This document shows positions 1-13,653 of a DNA stretch of 64,000 bases, one piece after another. Each line of letters begins with the position of its first letter. The first letter of the stretch is position 1. This stretch comes from Pectinophora gossypiella (taxonomy: Eukaryota > Arthropoda > Insecta > Lepidoptera > Gelechiidae), in contig NC_065404.1 of NCBI RefSeq assembly GCF_024362695.1, positions 8,720,604-8,784,603 of the forward strand, read 5' to 3'. Below the pieces are notes generated by a model. It saw only the letters and a list, made by a program, of their open reading frames with translations. It ran no database searches and was not told the DNA's origin. Made by a program: the position numbers and the translations under genes.

Positions 1-245
1 ATGAAAGCCGTTATAATAGTTCCAGTTAGACAAATAACCTTATAAATGATGTCTTAATTATTTTATCAAAAAATATTTAGATGCGGGTATTGTAATTAGA
101 AGTAAATACTTGGGGACTTATTAATTCGTTTATCCCAGAGTCCTGACCAAAATAAAAACTTATATCTTTCCATAGCATAGCATCACGTCTATATCCGCGA
201 AAGGGTACCCACCCTTAAAAGGTGTATAATATTTTAGTATAGTAT

Positions 246-738
246 TATTATTATTATTCCTTCCTGGCCGTATTCGGCCACAGCGACTCGACAACTAATG
301 AGAGCGTCGTTCGTGTGCTCTCATGTGACTGACATATCCGATCTTAGCATTAAATGTACGACCGCATTCAATGCACGTCAGCACTCCTCCTAAATAATTA
401 TAATTTATGGCAGCAGGTGGTCGTGCCTTGAGCTCGTCTCGTTTCGTATCGAGCTTCTGAAGTCTCTCCTTCTCGAAGTCAAACACCTTGGTGTTCACTG
501 TACGCCTCCATAACGACCGTTCAGCTGCCTTCGCCTCCCATTGCAACGGGTCTACGTCAGATTGTACTATGTGACGCTTAAGCACATCTTTGTACCGCAG
601 AACTTGCCCGCCTTGTTTCCGCTTGCCAATCTGAAGTTCCGAATAGAAGATGCACTTCGTCACTCTGTCATCAGACATCCGGGAGACATGGCCGCACCAC
701 CGCAACTGCCGCCGCATTAGATAGGCCTCTATTCCACT
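246..738 (-). mobile_element. 5'-truncated LINE, C-terminal end of ORF2
   Basis: The minus-strand frame from 738 to 295 reads like the C-terminal tail of a non-LTR retrotransposon ORF2. It has the motif LRWCGHVSRMSDDR, then GQVLRYKDVLKRH, and ends in a C2H2 zinc finger (CIECGRTFNAKIGYVSHMRAH without the last residues) just before the stop. The copy is cut off at its 5' end (738) and ends in a short ATA-type tail (246-260). A 14-bp direct repeat, TTTTAGTATAGTAT, flanks it at 232-245 and 739-752, as expected of target-primed reverse transcription. No endonuclease or reverse transcriptase core remains, so it cannot move by itself. The exact LINE clade is not resolved from this piece. Confidence 0.85.
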
Positions 739-769
739 TTTTAGTATAGTATAGTAACTCCTCGTCAAC

Positions 770-965
770 TAGAAGTCTCATGTAGGGAGCCGGCCTATTA
801 CCATTAACTGGCCACAATCCTGGAAACCACGTGATATCAATTATCTATGTTCCAAACATGAATTCAAAGTCATAAAATGTAATTCAGTGGTTTTAGACCC
901 CAATGCAGGATTCGAACCCGCGACACTGTTGTAAGTAACGCGTTTTCCTAACAGGCCTTTCGCGG
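770..965 (-). repeat. tRNA-derived SINE, degraded
   Basis: Read on the minus strand, this holds a pol III B box, GGGTTCGAATCCTGC, around 910-925, preceded by a decayed A-box region. The middle resembles the SINE copy at 32,216-32,568. The tail side abuts the LINE at 246-738. The family call is by resemblance only. Confidence 0.6.
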
Positions 966-1487
966 ATTTAGATTTATTTAGTGCCTACGTACTATTATTC
1001 TTTATTCTATGACATAAGAAATAAAAGAGGTTAAGGTTTATGCAGGTATATGTGTAATATTACTGGGAATGATGCAGCGTGGTAGTAGAGGAGATCAAAT
1101 GGAACTGGGGCGCATCAATATTCATGGATGGACAGTCTACATGTCTCTACACCAGATATCTGACTTAACTGAGTTATTGTCCGCCTGCATACTGAACCAG
1201 CAACGGAATATCGCTCGCTTCTACCCCACATGAAAATGTGGGGAAGTAAAATTGTTTCTAACATGGAATGATGTTTTACATAACGCGTTTTCATTGCAGA
1301 AAATAAAGTCATCTTGATTATAATCAACTCAACACACGATAATTAACTTATTCATGCGAAATTACCAACCTTACTTAGTTAAAAGTTGACGACGGAACTT
1401 GAAGTAGGAGCGCCAAAATATGCAAGAATATAATGTAGAGTGAAAGCTCATAAATAAGAATATAGAAAAAATATATAAGAGGATAGA
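966..1487. other. intergenic, nothing recognised
   Basis: Ordinary AT-rich sequence. Open frames here are short and have no recognisable motif. Confidence 0.6.
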
Positions 1488-1600
1488 TATGGAAGAGATT
1501 GCTACTTAGCAATAAGGCTGCCTATTGTACTCTTTCTTTTTCTCTTTTGTTTTGCATTTTCCTCTTTGTGCATTTAAGTAGTTGTTATGTTATAGAGTGA
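1488..1600 (+). repeat. LINE 3' tail fragment
   Basis: It contains GAAGAGATTGCTACTTAGCA followed by AATAAGGCTGCC and a pyrimidine-rich stretch. The same arrangement appears at 11,941-12,076 (+), 26,466-26,580 (-), 43,195-43,305 (-) and 62,918-63,055 (-). Such 3' tails are common in Lepidoptera and probably belong to a CR1/Jockey-type LINE. No coding part remains. Confidence 0.65.
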
Positions 1601-4600
1601 AGCTTAAGATAGTACTATAATAAGTAACTACGAACAATTTAATTAATAATGTAAGCTCCGGTAATAAATAAACGGATGTCAGTTTAAAAATTGTACAAAG
1701 AAAAAACACAGTACCTAACATACCTACAAATGGTTTAGGCGCCTGATAGAACACACGCCGCACCTGTCTGTGGTTTTGCCATAAGGAACATATTCTTACA
1801 AGTTTGGCTCAGGCGTTTTATAAACGACGTAGTTTTTTAATGTAAATGTGAAGTTCAATTTAAATGAAATTATTAAAAGTCGCGTTAGATTAGGCGTAAT
1901 ATTATTGGTACGAAGCACACAACAACCCTATTCTGATTTGATTTTTATCATGTCAATCTCTACCTACAGGCAAGTTTGTTTCATTAACAAACAATAGATA
2001 CCTACACCATCAAACCGTATAACAAAATCCACCCCCAAAGGGAGCTCAAGTTGGTAATACTTCTTACTCCGATTGTATCTTACGATGTATAGCGTTTCTG
2101 GGAAATATCGCATTCTGTGCACGAATTCCACCACAATCGATAAGAGATGACCGCTGGCCGCGGGCGGGGGTTGGGGAGATGTTATTTGATTAGTCTTACC
2201 GAGAATGAGCTCGCCTCTACTTAATGGGGTGAGGGCCTGCAACCCAACCACGTATAATTTTCACCACTTGTACTCCCAACTCGCACCCCACACTTCAAAA
2301 TCAGGAACACAAAACCTAACATCGCCTATTAAATCTACTTATCCAGAAACAATGAAACTATTCAACGGCACGTGTACGAGTAAACCCAAAAAGCGTTCAT
2401 CCTATCATCGCTTAATAGACACGCATTTCAACATAAATGAGTTTCACTTTAAATTAATTAGTAGCACATTTTCCATTATAAGGACAAATGTAAAAGCGAC
2501 CGCTTAATAGCGCGGTGGAAAACTCGCTAGTTTTCGCTCGCGAGAATACGGCCCCAGAGAAATTGCGGATAGACATAATCAGTCTTCTGGCTTTGAGGCC
2601 GCCGAGCCCTAATGCCGCTGCCTCTCCACCTGATGAATACACACGCATTACTCGCTGATGGAATTCAATATCCACGTTTCATTTGTTCGGGGAACAATTA
2701 AAATTTTATACGACTCTCGTCACAAGATTACTTGTTTATGGTGTTCGCACAGGTATACGTATAGGTACGCAGTCTACTTAACTGGATCTTCGAGAAAAGG
2801 TGTCTCGAGTTACGATCAAAAGCCAAATTACAACACCATAACAGCAAATGTGTTGAGAGTAAAGTTTTGCAAAACGGGAGGTCGGCACGAGGACCGTCCG
2901 CAGCCGTAATGACCCTGCCCCGATCTTACAAAAGGCAATTACAATAAAGTTCCATTCGCACATGCTCGTTAACTGGGCGATATATCTTGGATTCCCTCAG
3001 TCAAGTCGCCGTACGCACTCGTTTCATCTCGCCGACTCGATACCTTACGAGACAGTTTTCATTTTCAAAACTGCGCGATTTAATGAAATCGTTAAATTTG
3101 TGTCTTTAAAAATGATTGCTTAAGATCGATAGTGTGATTCTAAACTGTACCTAGACAGCTGCAGGTAGGTACTATCTTAAATTATGTTTAATTTTCTTGT
3201 GTGACTCATAATTAATTCGTGTGAAATGAATTGACAGAATGATGAGCAGTCGTGGTAGAAGTGAGTAACACGGTAGTTGCCGCGAGGTGTGTGTGTGGTC
3301 GCCGCCCCCTACACCTTAACTGCCGCCGCGCACACTTTACGAGCGAGGGATTAACCCGTGTAACGAGATTCATTAATTCTTGTCGTTAAAATTTGTCGTT
3401 CTCGATTAATAAGGAAGTCCCGGGCGGGCACGTTATTATCAGCGGACCGCAGCGCGGCCGGCGACGGCGGCGGCGCGGGCGGCGGAGACACCCAGCGGCG
3501 GGGGGCTGCCGCGAAACTTCCCACTCTGCCCGCTTTATTTACACTATCGAGTAAATTAAACTCGCGCTCGAGTGTCGGAGAAAACTTTAACAGAACTTTG
3601 TGTGTAATAAGTGGTGCAACAACACGAGTGGAAGAGCAAACGTCGGACGCGGTCTCCGCTCCGCACTTCTCTCCCACTTAACTCTTTGGGACATATTTAT
3701 TCGACCCTCCGGCGACCGCTGCGGCACCCGCCGCCCGAGCTCGAGAAATTAACCTAACGAATCAAAGGCGCCTTTAAATAGTTACCGACCGTTCTTACGT
3801 AGAATCTGTGCCCATTACGTTATGAATGCTCGCCGCAACCTCAATCGATTGAACATTCTATAAATTTTTGATCGTTCTTGGAAACGAATCGAAACAAAGA
3901 AAGTACGGCCGCATTATTAGCGTCCGTTCCTTCTGTTTGTATGTAATTTTTAATGCGGGGTCAATCAGGGAGCTATATCGTAGATCTCCGTCGGGCGAGG
4001 CAGTAACGATAATGAATCGACGCTGTAAGTGCGCCGGACCGCACTCACGAATTATTAAGAGCTGCGGGGATACTTGGACAACACGACCGTCCACTCTATT
4101 AAATACCGCTCTATATACCTATTCGCTCATGTCTTATATTGTTTAAGCATGTACTAGACCGCACTTACCTATTTTACTAAAAGGGAGTCTACAATGGCCA
4201 CTACCTTGCTTTGAATATAAGATTAGCAGTAGTGGTCAGTGTCGTAATACGGTTTCAATTAGATGCCATTATTAATGCACAAAGAACACCTTGCGGTTTT
4301 TCACACTGGCCGCATTTCCTTGTCCTCTAAGACGACCCTCCCCGTGGAGGCGCCAAGTCCACTATATTTGTTTTGCCTACCTGCGACCCTCCTACAATTG
4401 TCCACTAAGTGTTGATTGCTTGTAAACATTGTGTGCTCTTTGACTGTTTACATTCAACCGATTCTTTGAAACTAAATGTTTGTAAAGTTAGCAAAGGGAC
4501 ACTTATTTAGTTGTACCAGGAGGCTGCGTCATAAGTTTAATGCGAGTGTGGAGACACGCGCGGGGGGATTGATAAGACGCGCGCCAACCTTTGCGTCTAT

Positions 4601-7600
4601 TGCTCGAAATTTATTGCTGTTTTGGGTTTTTATTGTTCCGTTTTACGGCCTCCTCGTGTATAAATCGTGGAGATAGAAGATGAATTCCGTGCTGGAGCGA
4701 CCGCTATCGAAACATCCGATACTTCTCTACAGCACCTTTACATATTCATGCCAACCGCCATCCTTAGGGTATAAGGTAGAAAGATATTATATGAACATTC
4801 GGAATAAATAAGCCTTGCGGAAAGGCTATTATTTTCCGGCCAAATGCCACCCTACATCGACTCACGACGATTTTCATAGAGGTCCATCACGACGGGCGGT
4901 GGCCACGATATATCACACGAAATTATAGTCGGGCACGTGCCGCAGCGGCGAGCGCGACAGAGACGGCGCGCGAGACGCTGACCCTCGGCCGTAATGTACG
5001 GTCCGGTTAGGTACACGACTTACGGGAAATAGGTACCTACGTAACCTCGGACCCCGCGCCCGCGCCCGCTCCCCGTGCATGAAATGCTTATTATACGCGG
5101 CACGTACGCCGCGCGCCGCCCGCCCGGCCGCCGCCCGCCCGCTCGCACGCGCGCCTGCCTGCCTGCCAGACAGGGACGCACGACCGATATTATAGCAAAT
5201 CGAGGATTGTTATGTCCGGTCCGGCAGAGGTCGGTGTAATATATGGCCACGGTATTCCGGACACATATATTAACACAGAACTCGCCTCATACGAAAAGAT
5301 CTTGCACGATGGAAACAAATGGCAAGGAAAATTTTGCCAGTAAAATTCATTGAGACGGAAGAACCAAAAACGGCGAGAAAAGTTGCGTAATTTTTAACAG
5401 AACCTAAGTAGTGCTCGTAATAAAACTAGGTGATTGAAGATATTACTGAAAAAATAATTATACCTAATATCAAAACCCGACTATACGCTCGACTGCGTGG
5501 AAATAAAGCAAAATAAAAAGAGGTACCTACCTAATCAATTTTTGCTTCACAGTCGAGTAAAAAGGATTTCCATTACACACTAAATATTTTCCTATGTTAT
5601 CTTACTACCGAATTTTAGTCGGGTTTTTTTATTTACGTTTCGTTATTAGTGTCTAAGTATAAACACTGTTTCGATGAGACGTATAGATGTGACCTGATTC
5701 TACTAACACAACTTTCAGGTTGTGTATTACTTAAACGGAGCTTCTGACCGTAAAATAGTCTAGGAAACATGGTCTTCATTTCGAAAGACCTATTCAATGA
5801 TATGCATATGCTGTATTTATTTTTTTCGTCTTCACCGCCATATTGTATATTTCGCCCGCCATTTGGAATTTATGAAAACAAAGCCATAACCGTAGCCTTT
5901 ACCATTAAAAACAAATGAATATACGTAAACCTCATTCAGTTAAGATGTTTCGCGGATATAAAAAAAATCCACACAAACATAGATAAGTACGTGTGAAACT
6001 CATAACCCTTCTTGACAGTCAGGAAAAACTACCAGCATAAATAGGTAATGAAAGAAGAATTTAAAATGCTAAGTATTCAAAGCGTGGGTTCAATACCTTA
6101 ATGGAAAACTTGTGAGACGGTACGAGGCGTACATAGACGGTCAAGGGGATGATCAGGACAGGCGGCGGCAAATGAAGAATGATCACCGTTGCAGCGGAGC
6201 AGCGGGGGGACGGGGGGACTGCACTGTATGACACGTCGCGCTAAGTGAATGATGACGCCGCAGAAAATATATCAACCACTTGCGAAACTAAACTTATAAG
6301 CGAGTAAACGATACGGTGATATGGCATTTTCTATCCCGCGTACCTACATTCACAAGTAAGTAGTACTTAAGTAAGTGAATGTATTCCTACACACATTTTT
6401 CCTGACATGTGTTTTATACTGAAAGTAAAAGTAGGAAAATAATATTGACTTATAAGGTCAGGCCATGGCCTTTGCCGGCGACGTCACCTACCAAGCAATT
6501 TATATTGAACTGCGACATTGCCAAAGTTTCGCTAAGTGAACTAACTGCCATTCGTTTCAAAACTGATTATTTGGCGACAGTCGCCGGTGACGTGGAGACA
6601 ATAGTTTTTCAACGGAAAAATCAAGGCCTTGGTACCCTCGATGCGCAAGTCGGGCTTGCTCTTGACGTGCTTTTTTAAACATAAAGACAACCCAATGTGT
6701 TGTTTTCTTTGGTCACTATGAATAATGTCACCAAAAATCTAAATAGCACTAACATGCCGCCCTCGTCTTAAAAAATAAAAGACCGTAAAATGTGTGTGGG
6801 GTGACCGTCAGATTATCATGCACTCACTTCACTAAGATGGATGAGCTAGAAATGTGTGATGCATTTATCACCTTTTATACAGAACTAAGCTGTGTGTACA
6901 CTTGACAGAGGGCGATGGAAATATTTTATAAATAAAAAACTTTCAACAAGTTGGAAGAGCGTAAGCGATACAAAACATCTTGTACATTATAAACACAATC
7001 ACGCCCTCGCGATAAACGTCTGGGGGGCTCGCCCGCGCCGCCTAAACGAATTTAAATAAAATCGGGTATTAAAATCTCCAGGCGATCTCACAAAATATAC
7101 CTATGTCAGGAGAGATTTGAGCGGAATAAAAATTCCTCAGACTCGTCGCATTATCGAGGGGCGGGGGCGCTCCTGTTTTCTTTTATGGCTGTCGTAAGGT
7201 ATAATCTTCAAGAAAAATGCGATATTTAAATGAAGGGAATTCCTCCAAGGGGATTTCCTTAATACCCAAATTTTTCAGTTGCAATTTCGTTTATTAATTC
7301 CGAGAGGTGTCTGTTCCTTGGAAGAACATTGTTACAAGGTTATTATTCTGTTCTTATAAAAAAACCAACATTGTTACATTATTATAATCAGACACAACTT
7401 ATTTATTCAAGCAGGATTTGACATTCTACAATCGTGGAAATGTAATCCATTTCAAAGCATCAGATTTCCTTGATAAATGGCTGTGAGAGACAATAAGGAT
7501 TATTATTTAAACGTATCGTTATCCTGGCGATGGTGCATCATGCCGAACATAAACATTGCAACGCGAGCCTGCGCGTGCGGCGCAGCGGCTCAGGGGCACG

Positions 7601-10600
7601 TGCGCGACACGCGCGACACGTCACTAATTGCCCTTGCATAGGGCTTGTGACAATATTGGACAATCCAGTGAAAATAACACCGACCTCTCGGGTGTAACGT
7701 TTGAGCTGACAATAATCTCTCATTTTAATAGATAAGTGGAGGCGGAGTCCTGTGATTTGTTAGCTTTCGCCGCCACCGCTTTGTTCCTTCACCCTCGCAA
7801 CGATAGCTCTGTAAATAATACGCCTGTTATAAAACGAATATGCTTCGTCCGTAATTAAACTGTGATTAGTATAATCAACGCAGGAAATTACACGACAAAA
7901 AAGTCCGCAGCTAACCACATTTTGTGACCGTTCCAATAAAATTAAAAGAAGTTAAGTCGTGACACAAGACAAACTGCCGCCTAGAGAAATAAAGAGAGCA
8001 AAGCAAATGAGAAGAACTCATTTGGACGGCCGCTGAATTGTGTTCGAGAGGATAATAAAAAGGGAAGCCATCAGTGACACGCACAATAAGCATCAACCTC
8101 AAGAATATCATAGATAACTGCGGGCGCGCCGCTGGGACCTCATTAGGAGGCCGCAGGGAAATTAAAAAGAAAGCAAGATCTCGGACTCGATTGCGACCCG
8201 AGAAAAACGGCGGCCCTTCCTCTCATAACATTACATACAGCCTCCGTCGATTTTCCGGACAATTATTATTTTGTGGTGCGTAAGACGGGGCCGGAAAAGT
8301 AGTAGTTAATGGCGGAGTGGCGCTGGAGTTGAAGCCAGCACGACGAGCATAAATCAGGCGACAGGCGATGTAATTACCGCCAGACCACGCCGCGCCGCCG
8401 CCACACAAGGTACATACCTCAAGCATAACATATAAAAACATTACCTGCCATAACATGGCATTCATAATTTGTATTGATCAGGATTCATTATTTTATGAAT
8501 AAGTAAATAAATACAAATATGAATGGTATAGTGAGTTCTTCTAATAAAGCTGATGCAGTAGGTAGGTAATTTTTTTATATTATTTTTATCGCTCGCTAGT
8601 ATTTGCAAAAACCTATTCCAGCTCCACAAATAAAGGAAACAAAAAAGGTATTAGACTCGAGCAACATAAGTTTCGACTAAATACCTAGATTATCAGCTTT
8701 ATAAAAGAATGCAACTAGAAGAAACGAAGGAAAACAATTAATTGCCTTTTCCGAGAACAAATTTCGAGTCTTCGAACTTACTCGATTTGCTAGAAAGAAA
8801 CCTATAGAAATCTTGCATTTATGCAAAACAAAGGCAATCAAGGCCCGAGCGAACAGAAGAAATGAGCTTCATTAAGCGACGGAATGAAAACTTTAATAAT
8901 GTAAGATGCAAAAAAGTCGACAAAAAATACTTAAGAAAATCTGTCGACATAAAGGCTGTTGTAACCGGGGACTCGCCGTAAAATCATTAAGATGCTAATA
9001 AAAACTTCCTTTTGTAGCGCAGAGACGAACTCCGGGGCGAACGGAAAAATATTCAAATAAAAAACTCGATCGGGGAGCGGAATGGGAAACGGTGGCCATG
9101 ATTATTCTTCAAAACATAATGAAGAGAATTAATGTAAATATTCTTTTGCTGGAACTTTTCGCCCTCCGGAAAGTTTTATTTTACGTCGCGTCGTTTAACA
9201 ACGTCCCTACTTATTGACATTCAATTCGAGGGGAAATTGATTTATGAAGATTGTGTCCTTAATTGAGAGAAGATTTTTTATAGAGTTGATAAGCTTGTAG
9301 CATGGAGAATATGAAAGAGTGGTGTATTGTTTGCTGAGAGTGTGACAGTGTGTTGCCGGGGGACAATGGGCTGCATTGTTGCATTATTGAGGAGCGGGAG
9401 GTGCAGCTGCAGTGATTACCGCGTCACTGTCAGCGCACCCGCGACAAGCGGAACAAATGCCGACAATTTTTATTCATTATCCATTAAATTAGTAATATAG
9501 CAATCACTATATTCAACGTTGTACGCAATAAAAAACAAACAAAAATTCAAGTTGAAATTTTAAAACACATGTCGTGTTTAATGGTATTTAATCATTAGAT
9601 CATGCCTAAATCGTTTATACCCTTAGAAGAAACACTAAAATGTACTTTTATTGACGTGACATATGAGACGTTTGGCTCAGATGGCAGTAATTATTTGGGC
9701 GGTATTAAAATAGACATACTAGAGAATTGTATATTTTATACAATTACTTGTAAGTAACTGTAAGTACCTAAGTAGTACCCTTGTATATTTTCATTTCACA
9801 TTCGTGTACCAACATAATGAAACAAAATGAATGAAACATTTTAAATAGCAATCCGTATATAAGGAAATCCATACAAAATGCTCCTCGGAGGAACATTAAT
9901 AAGGCTCGGGAGAAGGTATCCTAATCAAGCATAAGATAAGTACGATACCCTTTTACCGGTCAGTATTTTTCGGGATTTGGAACAAAATATCCGTAAATAA
10001 TTGGAATCTCTCCAGAGGAGCCGTCGTGGAAGGGTCCACACAAGGTCCGGCACCTTTTTACGGTCGATAAAAATAATAAGTCGTTGCGTCCGCCCCTCCC
10101 CGCCCCCTGGGGGGACCCCCGCCCACGCTCGGACACCGTTCATTTCTTGTTCGTGACGTTTTTCATTTACGAGCATTTCCAAATGCCGAAGTAATTAAAT
10201 ACAGCAGGCAATACAGAAATAAAGGCTTTGTGCTGGAGTCACCGGCTCACGCCCGTATCGACGGGAGGTCACGTGACCGGGTAATGCCCTACACAAACAC
10301 ATTACACCAAGTTACACACATTAAAAGTTCCCGAATCGACTCCTAATATGCAATCACATACTTTATAGAAAATTTATCGTACCTATTACAAGATTCGCAT
10401 TTAACTACCCAGAAAATCTTTAACCTAAGCTTTAAGCTTATAAAAGCTCGGCGCTAATGGCCGGATACCGGAAATTGCGCTCTCATATATCTCCCAACAG
10501 ATTTATGAAAGTACCCACACATGTACCGGTGTCTCCGCCACACACGCGCCACCTCCACATACACACTCACACAGTCTCCCGCTAAACTTTGACACTTATT

Positions 10601-10832
10601 AATTTAAAGGATCATTAATTTTGGAGGACTGAGTAATCAAAGCACGAACGCTAACCACGTTCAACAAAACTAAAACTTTGATAACTATCTCGTCTACTCA
10701 ATGAAAATTCTTTGAACTAAGAATGTATTTACTTACATGATTCAAACTGATAAATAAGCGTTCTTTGTCAACTAAAGTGCGTTTAGTTCAAATCTATACT
10801 TTATTTAGATACAAATCTTGGACTTCTGCAAA
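1601..10832. other. gene desert, part 1
   Basis: I find no protein-coding exon with a recognisable motif. The longest open frames (about 60-110 codons) are GC-rich shadows or random. AT-rich stretches alternate with GC-rich patches, for example 3,240-3,760 (CG-rich and repetitive) and 4,915-5,260. This mixed composition could reflect regulatory DNA, but that is inference from composition only. Confidence 0.5.
4915..5260. promoter_or_regulatory. CpG-rich island in gene desert
   Basis: A run of CCGCCCG-type sequence inside otherwise AT-rich DNA, densest at 5,047-5,165. No coding exon or tRNA is visible. It may be a promoter or enhancer island of a gene outside the window; no core promoter was identified. 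Confidence 0.25.
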
Positions 10833-10920
10833 TGCTACGCTCGTAGCAACGCTACATCGTAGCTGCGTAGCGGATAATCCGCGTCCAGCGGCGTAGTCAC
10901 ACGCCTCCTGGCGTAGCCGC
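10833..10920. repeat. cluster of CTACG/CGTAG motifs
   Basis: Seven or so copies of CTACG or its complement CGTAG occur in under 90 bases, several arranged as small hairpins (CTACGCTCGTAG, GCTACATCGTAGC). No tandem period is strict. It may be part of an unrecognised mobile element. Confidence 0.4.
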
Positions 10921-11940
10921 CGATATGACTGTGATGGTCTTTCCTTGTCATGTTTAATGCATCTGTCAACCCTGCATACATGTTTAATAATAATCATGCA
11001 GCTTTGCACCCCACGCTCTAAGCTGTTTGTCCTCGTTTGGATTAGTCTCTGTTTACATTTCATTTCATAGAGTAATTTAAAACCCCATTTACTTTATAAA
11101 TAAAATCATAAGTTTTAATTTTAATGTTTAAAATAAAAAATTAAGACCAAGAAAAGAAAAGATGACCAAACACTTCCATCTAACTCATTTCACAAAAGTG
11201 TTTCCACTCCCAGCCGCAAAAATAAGATGGAACTCTAAACCACTTCGTCAACCTAAGTCAATTGTGGTAAGAATATTAGGTATATTCGCGGCTGGACTGT
11301 TTTTTTAGGACGGTAATCTTTTTTGGCGTATCCCGCCTGAGCTCCGGCGAACACGTACCGGCCATTGTGACGTGGAATACGTCTTCCGTGGCGCTTCTTA
11401 TATGAGCGTTACAAGTGCTTTCTAAATAATCTAAGTCCAGCTGAAGGAGAGTATTGTATTGACACAGTGGAGTGGTGGCCGGCCGTATAATGCGGCGCGG
11501 GTGTGTGCGCGTGTCGGTGCACGCTGGCGTGGCTGTGTGCGCTGATAGAATAAGCAAGTCCCCGCCGCCCCCCGGGCCGGCCGCCCCCACCACCCCCGGC
11601 ATCTTCAAGACTGGACTCGCCGCCCCCTGCCCACTACATGTCTTCTGTACCACTTCCCGTGGCCGCATCCCGCTCTAATGGGCCTTTATGTTATTTTGTA
11701 AGCAAACTTTATCATTACATTAAGGCAGACGATAAACATTGTTTTAGTGGAACATATTTCATAGAAAACAATGCCGGAACTAACTGTCAAGTAATTGTGT
11801 ATGACTTTTGAATTTATTACTTTATTTCTAACTAAGCACTTATGACTAAGTCCTTCTTCATCTATTCTATAAAAATAAAATTGAAACAGAATCAGTAAAA
11901 CTAACCCGCTATTATTATACTTGTACAAAATTTTCCTGTA
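10921..11940. other. intergenic, GC-rich centre
   Basis: A GC-rich block near 11,480-11,680 gives overlapping open frames on both strands with low-complexity proline and alanine content, typical of non-coding CG-rich DNA. No gene is called. Confidence 0.5.
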
Positions 11941-12076
11941 CCCAAAGGTTGCCTGGAAGAAATTGCTGCATGAGCAATAAGGCCGCCTGTTGTGCTTTTC
12001 TGTATATGTTGTCCTTATCTCTGTATTTTGTGTCCATTGTGCTCAATAAAGTATTCTATCTATCTATCTATCTATA
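11941..12076 (+). repeat. LINE 3' tail with (TCTA)n end
   Basis: It has GGAAGAAATTGCTGCATGAG, then a GCAATAAGGCCGCC-type core, then a CAATAAAGTATTC polyadenylation-like end followed by about five TCTA repeats. It is on the same strand as the copy at 1,488-1,600. The tandem tail marks the 3' end of a retroposed LINE. Confidence 0.75.
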
Positions 12077-13611
12077 AAAAGACATACTGCTTAATTTACT
12101 TTGTAAAAGTACTTACTTGTTGGAAATGCAAATGATTATTAAGATTAAAAGCAGAAGTGTCTGCCTAGAGTAACATTGACGCCACTGCACGAGAATACAA
12201 ATCATATTAACCAGACGGCATGTTCGCATGTCGTATAAAGTCTAAATGTAGAAGGTAACTGAGATTATTCTACGTATTTTAACAAAACATTGAAAACCTC
12301 AGAGTCAAAATTGTATGAAATTTGCCACTTTTTTGGGATGTGTTGCATCTATGCTATATGCTAGTCAAATTATAGAGACGCCTTTACGTAACCATGGTAG
12401 CAAGAAACATTCCAAGATTTTCTATTGAATCCAGACCTATAATCTTTTTTTCCCATTGTGTGTATTAAACATTATATTTAATCAAACAAAACATATTTGA
12501 AAACCTAACGGCGAACAACCCCGTCGAAGTTCTATAATATTGGAGATAAATCGCGCAGAATGTTCGAGAACAAAGTGCTCGAGCCATAAGTTATGTTGGA
12601 ATACTTTTAACGGGCGCGGGCCGGTATGAGTAGATTTACAATAAATACACCAAACAAAGAAAAAGGAATCTCTCTGCGGGGAAAACTTCGCCTTTTGTGC
12701 GCCGGTACATTGGACGCTAGGTGAAGTGGCCGCGCTTATGTGAATACAGCTTACGTCATACCTTCGCGAGTACCGGTTAGTATGTATCGTTTGTATCCGA
12801 TATGTAACTGCGCCTTTGTTTCTTTTCGGGCGTTTTGAACTATCTGCGGGTTTAGTTTGTTTCTTTCATTAAATGTATACATGAGATATAACGAGTGTTT
12901 AACTTCAATAATCAAGCCTCATTCAAGAGTCGTATTATGTAGATGTACTACTTAGTAGAGACATTTTGACAACCCTCAAATGAAAAAAAAATGTAGCGTT
13001 TCCTACAGACTTTAACAACCGCCATTTAATAATTTGATATATATTTTTTATTATTATTAAAATAAATGAGTGCCCATTTATATTTAATCTGTTGATTATT
13101 CCTTCTGCAAACTTTCATCGCAGCCACCCAATACTAGTACATCAAAGTTGCCATAACAAGAACAAATCACTCACATAGGTAAGTGAGCACAACTCGCTAC
13201 GGATCTCATCCAATGATCCGATGTTCCTGAAACGAATTGATGCCGTCAATATAATGCGGCGGATAGAGGAGCGTTCAAAAGGCAACCTGACAGGAGCAAA
13301 GACATCGCAGACAAAATAAATAGGAGGGCGTCGTGGCGGCGAGGCGGAAGTATTGGGGATCAACGCGACGAGTTTTGAAGTTCAATTATATCGCAGGTGG
13401 AGCCCGCGGCAGCCGTCACCCGCAGCCAGTCAGACACCAGCCCAGATGCAGCCACTTCACATCAAATGGAAAACTAACTCAAACGTGAAATAGATTCCCC
13501 ATTTTCTTCAAACTGTCTCTAGGATTTCTAATTTTATAATAAGTTCTTACTCTACTTCTTCTTAATAAAACGGGAAAGTTTCGACCGAAGACATTAATTA
13601 CGAAATCAAAC
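12077..13611. other. intergenic, nothing recognised
   Basis: AT-rich DNA with no coding exon, RNA gene or clear repeat that I can support. Confidence 0.5.
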
Positions 13612-13653
13612 AAAGCAAAAGAATCGCGTTTCTGTACGCGATTCTTTTGCTTT
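13612..13653. repeat. perfect 17-bp inverted repeat, 8-base loop
   Basis: Arms at 13,612-13,628 (AAAGCAAAAGAATCGCG) and 13,637-13,653 are exact reverse complements, with the loop TTTCTGTA. It would fold as a hairpin in RNA from either strand. It is not within a recognised gene or mobile element. Confidence 0.8.

Noticed and set aside
6409..6678. 89-codon open frame with a pair of GCCGG(C/T)GACGTCAC-like words
   Set aside because: The words are short and imperfect, the frame has no known motif, and the inverted pair has no clear ends.
11276..11678. 130-codon minus frame with a 68-codon plus frame opposite
   Set aside because: Low-complexity, no motif; overlapping frames on both strands indicate composition bias.
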